A stretch of 50,454 nucleotides of DNA from Gnetum montanum (Eukaryota > Streptophyta > Gnetopsida > Gnetales > Gnetaceae): positions 777,707 through 828,160 of the forward strand of contig MNCI01015499.1 in assembly GCA_015680685.1 (NCBI GenBank), in the 5' to 3' direction. Below, in pieces: positions 1 through 11,617 of this stretch. Within the stretch, counting starts at the first letter, position 1. Every line of letters begins with the position of its first letter. A model generated the notes under the pieces. That model was not told where the DNA came from and did no database searches. It saw nothing but the letters and a program-made list of their open reading frames with translations. Made by a program: the position numbers and the translations under genes.

Positions 1-397
1 TTGAGAGAGATTTAATGAACTAATAAAACATTTAAACATTAACAATAAATAACAATAAATAAAGTCCTATTTAGCTTAGTTCATGCACTGCAAGGTTTAT
101 CCAAGAAGTTCGTCTTTATTTCCGTACACAAACTTGTGTTCAGGTACAATATTTGCTCGAATAAAGATTTGTTCACTTTGGAACTCCTACTGCAGGCACA
201 ATGAAATTATTCTATCTCTGGAGAGGAAAAACTGCCAGAGTTTTGCTACGGTCTAGGCCTAGCTTGAGAAACAAGGAAGAGTTGCCTCTTATTTATAGAT
301 TTGGTGGTGCGCTATGATATCGCGTACGCGATATCGCAAGGGAAGACGCAATATCGCGTATGCGATATTGCGGGGGATGTGATATCGCGTCCCATCA
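1..397 (-). mobile_element. Partial LTR, Ty3/gypsy-like, cut by window start
   Basis: This is the U3-side part of an LTR in minus orientation. It shares with the LTRs at 17474, 23462 and 46857 the stretch about tightly spaced assay-like landmarks 'tgcactgcaaggtttatcca', the Leu-rich-free AT leader, and the block ending in ctcttatttatag (TATA box on the minus strand). Upstream of that box in element orientation lie two palindromic modules, a perfect one at 316-335 and a near-perfect one at 348-371. The edge ...CCCATCA at 397 matches the TGATGGG terminus of related LTRs. No polypurine tract follows, so this is an outer edge: either the 5' LTR of an element lying to the left or a solo LTR. The TSD cannot be tested because the other end is outside the window. 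Confidence 0.8.
316..371. repeat. Palindromic CpG modules in LTR U3
   Basis: 316-335 is the perfect 20-bp palindrome GATATCGCGTACGCGATATC. 348-371 is a second, near-perfect inverted repeat of the form GCAATATCGCG-TA-TGCGATATTGC. They lie a few tens of bases from the minus-strand TATA box (ttatttata near 290-300). The same arrangement recurs in the other LTRs of this window. Confidence 0.9.
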
Positions 398-1222
398 ATA
401 ATACATTTTCAAATCACAAATATATTTATTTATCCATTAAATTCTCAACTTGGTGCATTCAACTGTTAGGATAGATGTAAGCTACTTTAAGAGAAGAAGT
501 GTTCAAAATACATGACTATTCGACACATTTGTTGTACTCAAGATTCATTGTTATTAATGTATTTTGCATGAGTTAATTTCTCTAATAGATCCTTTGGATC
601 TATATAAACATAACAAAATTTCAATCTCAATTTTAATTTAAGACTTGGAATCAAAATTTGATGTCCACTTGCAAGTAATAAAATTATTATAATGATGAGT
701 ACAAATTTTGAGATCCAAAACTTTCTTAGCCATTTTAAAATTTGTAAGTTTAATAAGCAGAAAATATCAAGAAAAATAAAGTACATAAAATCATCATAAT
801 CCAAAGGCTCAATGCTCATCCTACCAAGTGGTATCCCAAGAGAGCTAACAGATGAGTAAAAGCCTAATCTCTTTTTAAGCAGTTGCATGCAAGGTCAAAC
901 TTAAGTCTTAAATCCTAAAAAACAAGCACTTTATCATCATTCCAAATGATGATCCATGAGAAAAATAATGAGCATGCAAAGCCCCAATTTTATAACATTC
1001 AAGGGTAGTCTAAATCACTAGTGTAATCCTTATTTTGACAAATAGTTTGATAATTTATAGAAAGATATATTAAACACTGGCATCTTTTAACAGAGATTCA
1101 AATAAATTATTATGCAAAACAAAATCAAAAGTTTCAAAATCATTCACATTCTCTACAACCTTAGATATGTTACTCTTCTCCATCTTTAGATCATCTCTCA
1201 TCAAAATATTTTCTATGAAGAT
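398..1222. other. AT-rich spacer between LTR fragments
   Basis: No gene is recognised here. A minus-strand open frame of 116 codons (538-888) is Leu/Ile-rich with no motif I recognise, and it lies between two LTR fragments. It could be decayed internal sequence of the element to the left, but nothing in it supports that directly. Confidence 0.5.
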
Positions 1223-2410
1223 TGATGAGTGGCAAGGTATCCCCACACTCAACCATATGAATATGAGTGTGTACACGCAATCCAGTTGAACTTCACGGAC
1301 GAACTAGTTGTGGCACCTAGACAATTATACATTGATCATAGTTCGTTGTCTTCCCACTTAGACTAGTATTTGCTTTATCACATATGGTTTAGTCTAGAGT
1401 GAGAGGTGTATGATGTGATTCTAAACTAGGCTACTCCTAGAGACAATGGGAAACAATCTTGATTAAGCTAATAGGCAACATAAAGTAAAATCTAAGCTAG
1501 CCTAAGTGTGATGAGCATCCATCCTTAATCATTCGTACACATCTTGGACCTCATGTACTACTTTTGGGATTTCCAAGCACACATTACTTGAGCACTACTA
1601 GATATGCTACTGGGTTACCAAGTAGTTACATTTAAATGTTTGTGATTAAGTCGTACTCATTTTGCGTTAGCAACAAAAAGTGTAATTGACGATAAAGGAG
1701 ATATTAACTAGATAGACAATAATAAATAATCAACAATTAAAGTAAATAAAAGCTAAGGAAATAAGAATGAAAGTGAGAGTAATTAATTGCTAAATAAACT
1801 ATAATTTAATTTAGCCTAACACAAGTAATCGTTCCCACTTCCCGAACACATCCTGAACTTTGTATGAACATTGCTGGGTTGTCAAACACTAATCATTTCT
1901 AAGCTACCAAGTGTCACATGTATGCTCAAAGGGGTCATGCTTGTGTAATTTAATCAATTTGCTTAATTGATCAAAATGAATTGTTGTGCTAATAACACAA
2001 ATGTAAAGTGCATAAAATAAAATAAAGTAAAATACATGTGTAATAAAATAAAATAAAATAAATGCATAAGAAAACAAATCTCAAGTGCTGCAAGGATGAA
2101 TCAAAGAGTTCATCTTTATTGCCAACATAATGGTATGCTCAGCTACATCAATGCTTGAATAAAGATCTGTTTACACTTAGATCTCCTACTACGGGCACTT
2201 GGAAAATGTTCTAACTTTCAAATAGACAAACTGCAAGAGTTTTGCTACTGCAAGAGTAACCCAAGAATAATTGCTCTAATAATTAGAGTAACCGCTTTAA
2301 TAATTATCGTTATAATAATTAAAGTAACCACTCTAATAATAACCGCTCTAATAATTAGAGTAACCACTCCAATAATAACTACTCTAATAATTAGAGTAAC
2401 CCCTTCACTT
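1223..2410 (-). mobile_element. Probable solo LTR of the same superfamily, divergent
   Basis: The left edge TGATGAGTGGC (1223) is the standard terminus of this LTR superfamily, followed by the 'acactcaaccatatgaat' block found at 27087, 34856, 46857 and 50248. No primer-binding site lies to the left and no clear polypurine tract to the right, which fits a solo LTR. The five bases before it, AAGAT (1218-1222), recur at 2411-2415 and are a candidate TSD, but the right terminus does not end in the usual CATCA, so that boundary is tentative. The U3 lacks the GATATCGCG modules and carries a different tandem palindromic array instead. Confidence 0.65.
2262..2402. repeat. Tandem array of AT-rich palindromic units
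   Basis: Units of roughly 20 bases contain CTCTAATAATTAGAG, an odd-length palindrome, joined by taacc(a/g) linkers. Some units are degenerate or half length. The array sits at the U3 end of the LTR, where other family members carry the GATATCGCG palindromes. Confidence 0.8.
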
Positions 2411-4560
2411 AAGATCCTAGTTATGATTGAATCAATCCATTTGTTATTGTATGTTCAAGCATGAACGTTGAAAGTGATACAAACATTATTATGGTTGAAC
2501 CATCTTCTTATTAATAATTATTCTTTTGTTGATTTTTCACAATTGGTTGTAAGGATATACATGAGTAGAAAAGGTTTTCCTTTTTGTTTATTTTTGAGTT
2601 TTCTCCTCAATGTTTAACATGTAACACAAGGTTGGCAATTGATGGCCAAGTTGATTATTAAAGGAAAATCATTACATGAATATTTGAAAGATTGTCTTTC
2701 AAATTTAATTTTATCAAGTTCTACTAAAAAATTTTGTCTTTCAAATCAAGAACTAAAGGAAGAAAACCGAGTCATAAGATTAAAAAAATTGAAAAACTTA
2801 GCCAAACTTTTTAAAGAGAAGAAAAAAATATTAAATTAAAAAAAAATTAGTGAGAGGGGGCATGTGTTGGTATTGAAATAATTTGATTGTAGGTGCATTA
2901 CAAGAATAATAGAGGATTATAATAATAATGCTGAAGTATAATTCCAATTAACAACCTTTTGTCTAATGAAATAATCACTTGAAGCATCTATCATTAAATT
3001 TGAATTAAGAAAAATCATGTACAAACTACAATAATAACAAAAATAATCGATAAACCAAGCACATGGAGTTGTATACGTGTTTAAAAGCTTTGAACTTATT
3101 TTACAGGGCAAAAAGGTCCCCACAGCACAGGAGAGTGAATTTTCAGCCGTGATGTAATGTCCTCTACATATATTTTTTATTATTAATATGATTAATGAAT
3201 CAACATTCTAAGGTAGTCATCAAGACACGTGTTTAGACTGCCATGCGTTTTTGAAATTTTTGCCCTTTTGTAGGGCTATCAACTTTTTTCCGAAGAATCT
3301 AAAACAAGCATTCGCTCATATTATTTGACGATGTTGGGTTTCCCCGTTTGTGTGCATCCAACTGTGATCGTCACATTCAGACGTGACATCCAAAAAGCTT
3401 CATAGAAAGTGTCTGTGAATCATGGGAGGAACGCATTGAATGTACAATACATTTCCATTTGGTGACAGCAACTGCCAAACAAGGAGATTCGAAGCAGCAG
3501 CAGTAATTTAAAAACTGAGAAGAAAGAAAGAAAGAAAGAAATTTATGGTCAATCAAGGCTCTATGCAGCTCCAAAGAATAAGACGTCAATATCCTGACAA
3601 GTTTCCAACAGGAAAAGGCCCATGGTTTTCATTTCCACGAGTAAAACGGTGTGTACTGCGATCAAAATCAAAATCAAAATCAAAATCCCCGTCGGACCAG
3701 GTCTTCCACGAACCCTTCAACAGGTCCATCACGAGAGGAAACGAATCGAATCGTTCTTGTGGCTCGCCTTCAAAAAAAGCAGCAACAGCAAAGAAATATA
3801 CAAAGCACAAGGCATCAATACCCCTCACAACGAAGCAAAGATCAATTGCAGAACCAATTCTTGAAACCCAGAAGAGGGAAAGGCAGAAAAAGAAGAAAGG
3901 AAGTTGGAAGGAAAAAGAAAAGGAAAATCCAGCGAAATTGCCGACCGTTCATTCGTTTTGTGCCTTGCCGAGCACGTGTGGCCAGCGCAGTGGCTACCTA
4001 AATCAAGCGCAGCTGCTCTCGTGGCTGCAAATTCAGCAGCATTGGCATTTCTTTCACCGGATCCCCCAATTCTTGATGACCCACTAAATCATTTGCTTTT
4101 CCAAAAGAAATCGAATAGTGTGAGCTCTTTTTATCGCCGGAGTTGCAATTGGTGCATAGATTTCAGGTTAATGCCGGAAAATTTTTAGCAGTTGGCTGCT
4201 GAGATAAGCGCAGCAACCTCAGCAATGGCGTCGCTGGGTTCCTCCTCTTCGCGGCGGTGTTTCTATACATAAGTTCGGCATCTATCATGATGATGAGCGG
4301 CGCATAGCTCGAATATTCTTGAAGCATTTCCCCGGGTCCGGCAGAAGGGCTTTCCCAACCTCCGGACTCTGGGATTTTTCAACGAAATTATTTTCACCAT
4401 TCCATCCAATCAGTGACTTAGCGTTTGAATTATGCAGAACAACAGAAGCTAGAGCTGCTGCTTTTGCTGTTGATGACTCTTAGAAAACGAGATCCTGGAT
4501 CCAGATACAGAGTCGTAGGAGGACCAGAAATTTGCTGAGTTCCATGGATTGAATTCAAGG
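2411..4560. other. Upstream region of the carrier gene, no gene recognised
   Basis: 2411-3150 is AT-rich with no recognisable gene. A short lysine-rich plus frame (2639-2839) is followed by a purine tract (agtgagagggggcatg, about 2850-2866) and TGTTGG, which could be the PPT and LTR start of another decayed element; this is weak. 3520-3545 is a (GAAA)n microsatellite and 3662-3690 an (AAATC)n microsatellite. Base composition rises in GC from about 3940 toward the gene, as expected for a promoter and 5' UTR. Several overlapping open frames on both strands at 3545-4190 look like by-products of that composition. Confidence 0.55.
3973..3978. promoter_or_regulatory. G-box CACGTG upstream of the carrier gene
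   Basis: A perfect CACGTG hexamer lies about 700 bases upstream of the chosen start codon, in the GC-richer region that probably holds the promoter. G-boxes are bound by plant bZIP and bHLH factors. A single hexamer is weak evidence of function. Confidence 0.3.
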
Positions 4561-4597
4561 GAGAAATTCTTGCGTTGTTATCGATTTTTGTCGAGTG

Positions 4598-4598
<1 letters not shown>

Positions 4599-4665
<67 letters not shown>
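4599..4665. repeat. (GA)n microsatellite in the 5' leader
   Basis: About 33 GA units end five bases before the chosen ATG at 4670. GA/CT tracts are common in plant 5' UTRs. The tract is in an open frame with the coding sequence (alternating Arg-Glu), but that frame contains no ATG upstream of 4670, only GTG, so I treat it as untranslated leader. Confidence 0.9.
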
Positions 4666-4669
<4 letters not shown>

Positions 4670-7600
4670 ATGTCTGGCGTGGCGCATCAGGCCGAGGGGC
4701 GCAGAGGAAGAAGGGCGGAATGCTGTAACCCTGTAGAGGCATCGGGTGGGAAGGCGACCATGGAGCATGTTCTTCTGGCGCTCAGAGAAACTGCCGATGA
4801 ACGTGAATTGAGGATCCGGAGTCTGTTCAACTTCTTCGATTCTGCGGCTAAAGGCTACCTTGATAGCCTGCAGATTGAACAAGGTCTCCGCGCCTTGAGG
4901 ATCCCCTCTGAGTACAAGTATGCCAGAGACCTGATTAGCGTTTGTGACTCCAATCATGATGGCCGCGTCGAGTATTCCGAGTTCCGCAGGTACATGGATG
5001 ACAAGGAGCTCGAGCTCTACCGCATCTTTGAGGCCATCGATGTGGAGCATAGTGGCTGCATTCTTCCTGAGGAGCTCTGGGATGCCCTTGTCAAAGCAGG
5101 TGAGAATATTCAGCGCCTTCTCACAAGGTTTGTCTTGGTTTTAGGGAGTTTTCCTTCTTATCATGCTTGTCTTAATCATTGAATTCATTGGTTCAGCATC
5201 TGTGTTGTTTTATTCGATCCAAAATGCATTCTCATGGGTAGTTTTCTCTGTTGTTTGAATGATTATAACCAAAATATGGAGCTTATTCAAATGCATAATG
5301 GATAGGCTTTAAAGATTTATCTCTACAGTACAGAATTGAAATGACGGCCATTGAGTTGAACTCCGATGATCGTGTGATTAATAAGATAATCAACCTGTAT
5401 GTTCCCTCTTGACGATCAGCTAAGTTCTGGTATTGTCCTGACTTTGTTAGTTTGGCAACTATGCAGTCCTTGAATTAGCATGGGATTGCGGTTTCCATTT
5501 ACATAATTTTGCAAACCACTTATGAATGCATTTTAGAATTGAAGCATTGCAAGGACACTTGATGATCGCTGAGTTAGCTTGAGTTGTGTAACTATCAATA
5601 AATCGAGACTTGAGTTCCATGTCATTGTTTCAGGATAGTTATTGCATTAGAGCAATTTGAGCGCTTTTATCATAGTAACTTTGCACATATGGAACATCTA
5701 AATCTGAAATAGAAGCCATCACATGACTTATGAGATTTTGCAATCATTGTACACCTAGACTTGAGCTTTGCAAAAGCTGGCGACATGATAGAAGACATGG
5801 AGAACGATTGGAATTGTTAAAATTTTCAATTTTCCAGAAAACTGTGGATTTTATGTACTTATTTAAACATAGTCTTAACCCATGTTTGAATAACAAATAT
5901 CATGATGGTGAGGTTTGATTCTGTAAGATGCTGCGATGATACAAGTTGGTAGAAGCATATAATACATGATTACATACATGCTAAATATTGAAGGAAGCTA
6001 TATATGGGAAAGAAAAGAAAATAACCGATGATGGTTAATAAATATGCTTTTGGAAATATGCATGTGAGGTAATTATACAAGGCTGCATTGCCCTGTGATT
6101 ACTCACATGGACTAAAGTTCTGGCACACTCAAATTAGCATTTGTGAGGCCAGAAACTTTAAAATATTTGGCAGTAGCTTGGACATGTATTGCTGGAACAT
6201 GATACACTAAAAAAAGATTTTGAGCATATTGCAAGTACAAGTTCATTGCAATTTTGAAGAAACAAAAAAGAAATTTGTAAATATTTGTAGTATCTAAAAG
6301 CAGAGTAGAGAGGCTATGGTGGCTGGATGTAAAAGGTTGGAAAAAACACAACTTATAAAATGGTATTCAACTGCCAAAGTCTTTGACATCGGCAAGATTA
6401 GAAAACTGTAAATAAAATCTAGGAATGGGTTGGTACCATAATAAGGGTAATTAAAACATGAGCAGACTGTGTCATTGAGTTGGTTATGAGCTTGTTACTA
6501 AAGTACATTTTGTTATGAGCTCATGAGTTCAATTCTTTGTTGTCCATATAACTAGTAATTCAACTAATAAGCTCATTCAATGTTAGGATGATTTAACTTT
6601 TTTTGTTTTATAGATCAGATGATTATGTTATAGATCCTTAACCATGATTTGAAGTTGATCTCTTAGGGCCTGGTTGGTTGCCTGATTCTGCTTATCAGAT
6701 ACACCCTTTTTGTGTTGTTTTCTGGATTCTTTCTAGATTACACCTCAGATATGTAATCTGTTGAGACTCATGAATCGGGGGACTCAACATCTACACGGAT
6801 TCAATATTTGGGAATGCAACCAACCAAACATGTCCTTAGGTATCAAGAGATTTTTTGTTGTACACTAAAATTTTATTATTAATAAAATCTTCGTTTTACT
6901 TGTTAAAAAGGTCTAGTATTAAAAAGAAAAGAAATAAAAGAAAAGGCAATTGTGAAAAATGAGGATCATTCTGGAACAAGTCCAAAAAAATTGGCCAGAT
7001 GGGACTCAGAGTAGACATCAAAAAGAAAAATAGAGTATGAGATTGAAATCAGATTTAGAGACTATATACATTCAAGGTGAACTTCCAATTTCTGAAACTA
7101 CCACAATTAAATGTTCAAGTTTTGTGTATCTTAAATGAAACTGGAACTGCAATTTTTGACTTATGCCCATATGAGATCCATTGGATCTATTTAAGTCTTT
7201 AAATTAAAATTCTTTTTGCTATAGCCATGGAACAGGTAACTATACATGTGCGTGTGCATGTGTGTTTTATTCTTTTTTATTTCTATCATGTAGATTCTTC
7301 TGTTAAAAATATTGTTTCTTTAATGGTAGAGCCTATATTCACTGAAGCAAGCTTCGGTGCATAGAGCCTTGTTGACCTCCTATAATTTGTGCTTAAATTT
7401 GTGAATCAAGTTTTTAATGCAATTCCTGCTCCTTTCATGAGCATGTGTAATTGAAGACTCTTCATGATGTTTTTCTAAAGTGATTTCTAGTAGCAAATAT
7501 TTTTTGTGGTAGTATATCTTATAATATATGAAAAATTCCATAATTTGCCTCTGTCTGTTTGTCTTTGAAGTTTTTGTAAGTTATATTTTCTTTGTAAGCT

Positions 7601-10600
7601 CTTATTTTTTTAACTGAACATTTGTATAATTTTTATCTTGCCAATGAGGTGGTAGGTCAACTGGTAATTTGTTGGTCTATGAACCATTAATATGCAAATT
7701 TGAGCTACGACTTTGGCACTGTTATGCGATATGTCTATGCCTGAGAGTTTTGGGTTCAGTTTATAATAATTGGGTTCTTCCTCCAGTCAGTTTATCTGTG
7801 CATTCTTATAAGTTAGAATGACACTTTGTACCATGGTGAATTCATTGTGATACAGCTTTCAAAATGAAATGGAACATTTTATAATTTTTTGTGTATTAGG
7901 TTTGCAGTCTTCAAACTTGAAACTTTGTGTGTGGAGCACATGATTTCTTTTGAATTGTCATGCATGGTACTAGAAAGCTTTGTGTATGGTATTCGATTTG
8001 ATGGGAAAAGGTTATGATGATAATGATTTTTATGGTATTAGAGTTGTTCTAGTCTCACAGACACTTTGGCATAGTTTTTCCTTTTAAGCATTTAACTTGT
8101 TTTTTCACCTTCATTTTTTGTTTCTTTGTTCACTGGAGTTAGACATTACATCTCTAGTTGGGAGTTGGATAACATGGATAGTGGATTATTTTTGGTGTTA
8201 TATCCAGGCAATCTTAGTTGCTGCTGATGTCATGTTCACAACTGAGTTGAATATGGAGCTTCTCATCTAGGTGAGTAATGGTCAAGCAACACATGTTTGC
8301 TGTTTTACATACAGTAGTATTTATTTTTTATTGTGATAACAGCCAAATTGGAAGTTACAGTGGTTGTTATCCTATGGCTGTGCTAGGTCTCATAGGACCG
8401 TTGGTTTTGCCTACAATTATTTAGCCAACATATGTGGGATTTTACTATGTTCATCTATTTGATTGTATATTTTGCGTGAGAAGCGTGGAACTGGACCATA
8501 TTTTATACGGCCTATTAACTGTTCAAGTTGCATATTAACTGGACCAAAAAAAGTGCTTATCAGAATGGACAGAGTAAAAGTTTGTTGTTGCTGCCAAAAA
8601 AATAACTGGCATGCAAGTTTTTACCTTTTAATATTGGAATATTACTAGCATTTCAGCTATATTTGGAAGCACGTGAATTTCGTTTTTTTAAAATGAATAT
8701 TATTTTTGGCCCTTTGTTCTTAGGTACTTTTGATAGAAAATGATAGAGACACGTGTACATTGTTTGTTCTTTGTTCATGTTTAGAGATATAAAACTAAAT
8801 ATGACGGGAGTATTTCTTTTGATTCCTAAATAATCTATAAGTGTGCTGTGGACACACACAATGTTCTTTAAAATTGTAAAAGAATGAATGCTGATATATT
8901 TCTATAGATAGTCCTCGTTTGTTTGATACTGAATCTTGGATGTGAGATTTGATGAGTGCGCTTAAGGTTTTTAATTTATTTTTGCCCAAGTTTATAAATA
9001 GAGATACCATATGCATATTATATATTGCTTTCAGTATAGCCCAACATCACATATCATATTAATAGTAGTAGTTTCAACCTTAACCTTTCTAGTTGTACAT
9101 TTGCAGGCATTGAAATAGATGATGAGGAGCTTGCACGTTTTGTTGATCATATAGACAAGGATAACAATGGAATAATAACCTTTGAAGAATGGAGAGATTT
9201 TCTCCTCTTATATCCGCACGAGGCAACCATTGAAAATATATATAAATATTGGGAAAGGGTATGCCCTATAGACATTGGCGACCAGGCTGTTATTCCTGAA
9301 GGTATTGGCAGACATTTCCACGCATCTAAATATCTTATTGCTGGAGGAGTTGCTGGAGCCATATCTCGAACTACAACAGCTCCTCTTGACCGGTTGAAGG
9401 TGATGTTGCAGGTAGAGACTTCATCAATCCGTGTTATTCCAGCTTTAAAGAATATTTTTGTAGAAGGTGGCGTTTTGGGATTCTTCCGAGGGAATGGAAT
9501 CAATGTTTTGAAAGTAGCTCCAGAATCTGCAATCAAATTTTTTGCATATGAAATGATGAAAGACGTTGTTGTGAAGATGTCTGGGGAAGAACATAAAGAA
9601 GTCATTGGTCCTCTTGGTCGTCTCTTTGCAGGTGGCACAGCTGGTGCAATAGCACAGGCTGCAATTTATCCAATGGATTTGGTGAAAACACGCTTGCAAA
9701 CATATGCTTGTCAGGGAGGAGATGTTCCTAGCCTTACAAAATTGTCAAGGGATATATGGACTAAGGAAGGATATAGAGCATTTTATAGAGGGCTCTTCCC
9801 CTCGTTGCTTGGAATGATTCCATACGCAGGCATTGATCTTGCTACTTATGAAACCCTTAAAGATATGTCAAGTCAATATTTATTCAAAGATAAAGGTCAG
9901 AACCATGTTTTTGCTCTGATTAAGATTTACGATGTTTTCATTCTCACTCCTATTCCTATGTTTCATTATCTTCAGTCATGGTATTTGTCATATGATAAAG
10001 GGCTAACATAGCGGACTAGGAGTGATGGGTTGTTATGGTTGATCTTAACACTTTTATTAATCGCAAACTTAAATTTACAACCTGCTGGTTGACAAGCCAA
10101 TGGGTTACCATTGAGCTGCAATAGCATTGGAATGTCTATCGTTTTGTTGACTGCATTATTTAATTTAGGATGTCTGTTGACTGTTGTTTTAGCTGTTGTG
10201 CATGCTTCAGAAAATTATTGGCAGTGATTTTGAAGATGTATTCTGCACAACAAATTACTATATAGCTTAAGCAAGCCTAAGGGAAGGGAGCATATAAACA
10301 GAGCAAAGTTAAGCATGAGAGCAGGCAATTCAAGATTCCAAACTTTGACACTAGTACTTTACCTATACATGGGGGTTTTAAATGGGATCAAGGAAGATAT
10401 AGCCCTCTGGTTCTTGAGAGTTTGCATAGCTCTATCTGAAGCTGAATGAGACTTCCTTAGGAACTGTACAACAATAGGTCAATTGTAGCTACTGTGCCTT
10501 TTTTAGGGAATTTCATTCTGATTTCATTGTAAATCTCATTAACGAATTCTCAACCTCTGCAACATGTTTGAAATTTCAAACATCGGCGTTATAGTTGGAA

Positions 10601-11617
10601 AAGGCTGTTCTTAAAGGACAAAAATAAGAGTGCTGTTTTTAAAACAACAATCTGAATCTGTTGAACCTATGATTACAATGTCTTCACCCTATAGTGTAGC
10701 CATTTTTTGGGCATAATAAGTCAATGGAAGCACTAGATGGGTTTGAGGAAATGTTTAATGCCTTCTGTCTTAGACTTTGAAGTTGGAATCAAGTTTTTTT
10801 TCTGCATTGCGAAGGAGCTCTCTATAACCACAAATTATCCATTTATAACAATTTTGATGTTTTGCAAAAGCTAGGAGCTTTCTTTGCATTTTATATTTTA
10901 AAATGCGGAATAGTTGTGGTTTTTATTTGTTGACCTGTTTCCTGTCATTATCATCTAGAATACATGTACTTACTCTTCACATTCGAAGACTTTTATGGTT
11001 GATGACATCTGGCATTGAGATTTCATAAAGCATTTATTCGTCTGTCCAGAGTGTTTCCCTGCTCATAGGGATGAAATGAGAGTTGATGGAGTTATCCTGC
11101 AGTATTGATAGTTTTATTGAATGAAATTAGAAATGCTTTGAACTAGACGGTGCTAGTAGGATAGAAAATATATTCATTCAGAAACATGACTGCATTATGT
11201 TTCTGCTGATGTATCTCATGTTTGGTTACTCTATCAGAGCCAGGTCCTCTTGTGCAATTAGGCTGTGGAACCGTGTCTGGAGCCATTGGAGCAACTTGTG
11301 TCTATCCTTTGCAATTAATTAGAACAAGGTATTTCTCTCTGACTTGATTGCTTCATCCATATTTGTTGCAATAATTAACTTGTTTCTTATTTCTTTCTAC
11401 CTGAAGTTTCTGTTGAATTTGCAGATTGCAGGCTGAACCGTGGAACTCATCTTCAAGATATAGGGGCATGACTGATGTATTCTGGCAAACGTTACAGAAG
11501 GAAGGGTTCAAAGGTTTTTATAAAGGAATCTTGCCAAATCTGCTGAAAGTGGTTCCAGCAGCTAGCATAACATACATTGTTTACGAAAAGATGAAAAAGG
11601 TTCTTCAACTTGATTAA
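4670..11617 (+). CDS. APC: Ca2+-dependent mitochondrial ATP-Mg/Pi carrier (SCaMC/APC type)
   Basis: Exons 4670-5099, 9107-9895, 11238-11328 and 11425-11617, with GT-AG introns and consistent phases, give about 500 residues; the plant APC family is about 480. An N-terminal regulatory half has EF-hand loops at about residues 57-68, 93-104, 124-135 and 160-171. Loops 2 and 4 are canonical; loop 1 lacks the usual ligands at positions 3, 5 and 12. The carrier half has three mitochondrial-carrier repeats with signatures PLDRLK (236), PMDLVK (332) and PLQLIR (430). By family knowledge it exchanges ATP-Mg or ADP for phosphate across the inner mitochondrial membrane when cytosolic Ca2+ binds the EF-hands. 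The start at 4670 is chosen because it keeps the conserved CCNPV before [10 protein letters not shown]; a second ATG at 4760 would drop it. No stop or frameshift is seen, so the gene looks functional. The gene symbol is assigned at family level only. Confidence 0.95.
5100..9106 (+). other. Intron 1 of the carrier gene (about 4 kb)
   Basis: Donor GTGAG at 5100 and acceptor TTTGCAG ending at 9106, phase 1, inside a glycine codon. The intron is T-rich and contains one recognisable insertion, the MITE at 6666-6835. No other gene or element is evident. It splits the EF-hand half between loops 3 and 4. Confidence 0.9.
6666..6835. mobile_element. Tourist-like (PIF/Harbinger-type) MITE
   Basis: A 170-bp element with imperfect terminal inverted repeats: GGGCCTGGTTGGTTGC at the left, and at the right the complement of GGACATGTTTGGTTGGTTGC. 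It is flanked on both sides by TTA (6663-6665 and 6836-6838), the target-site duplication typical of PIF/Harbinger MITEs. There is no coding capacity. It lies in intron 1 of the carrier gene. Confidence 0.8.
9896..11237 (+). other. Intron 2 of the carrier gene (about 1.3 kb)
   Basis: Donor GTCAG at 9896 and acceptor CTATCAG ending at 11237. Phase is kept (GAG codon split 1/2). No element is recognised inside. Intron 3 (11329-11424, 96 bp) is the only short intron of the gene. Confidence 0.9.

Noticed and set aside
316-371. GATATCGCG palindromes as a satellite repeat or a terminator hairpin
   Set aside because: They do not form long arrays and their fixed place beside a TATA box within LTRs points to a cis element of the retrotransposon promoter.
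538-888. Minus-strand frame of 116 codons as a membrane protein
   Set aside because: Hydrophobicity follows from AT-rich Ile/Leu/Phe codons; no homology or neighbour supports a gene.
2639-2870. Copia-like 3' end: lysine-rich frame followed by a purine tract and TGTTGG
   Set aside because: Suggestive of a PPT and LTR start, but no second LTR, TSD or coding motif supports it.
3545-4190. Several overlapping open frames of 80-180 codons on both strands upstream of the carrier gene
   Set aside because: They overlap in many frames, are low in complexity (Lys/Ser/Gln runs from AAATC and GAAA repeats) and match no family; they fit a promoter/leader region better.
4595-4669. N-terminal (Arg-Glu)n extension of the carrier
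   Set aside because: The upstream frame starts only with GTG and encodes the (GA)n microsatellite; the conserved N-terminus begins at the ATG at 4670.
9147-9699. Minus-strand open frames of 163 and 84 codons
   Set aside because: They are antisense shadows of carrier exon 2, which is clearly coding on the plus strand.
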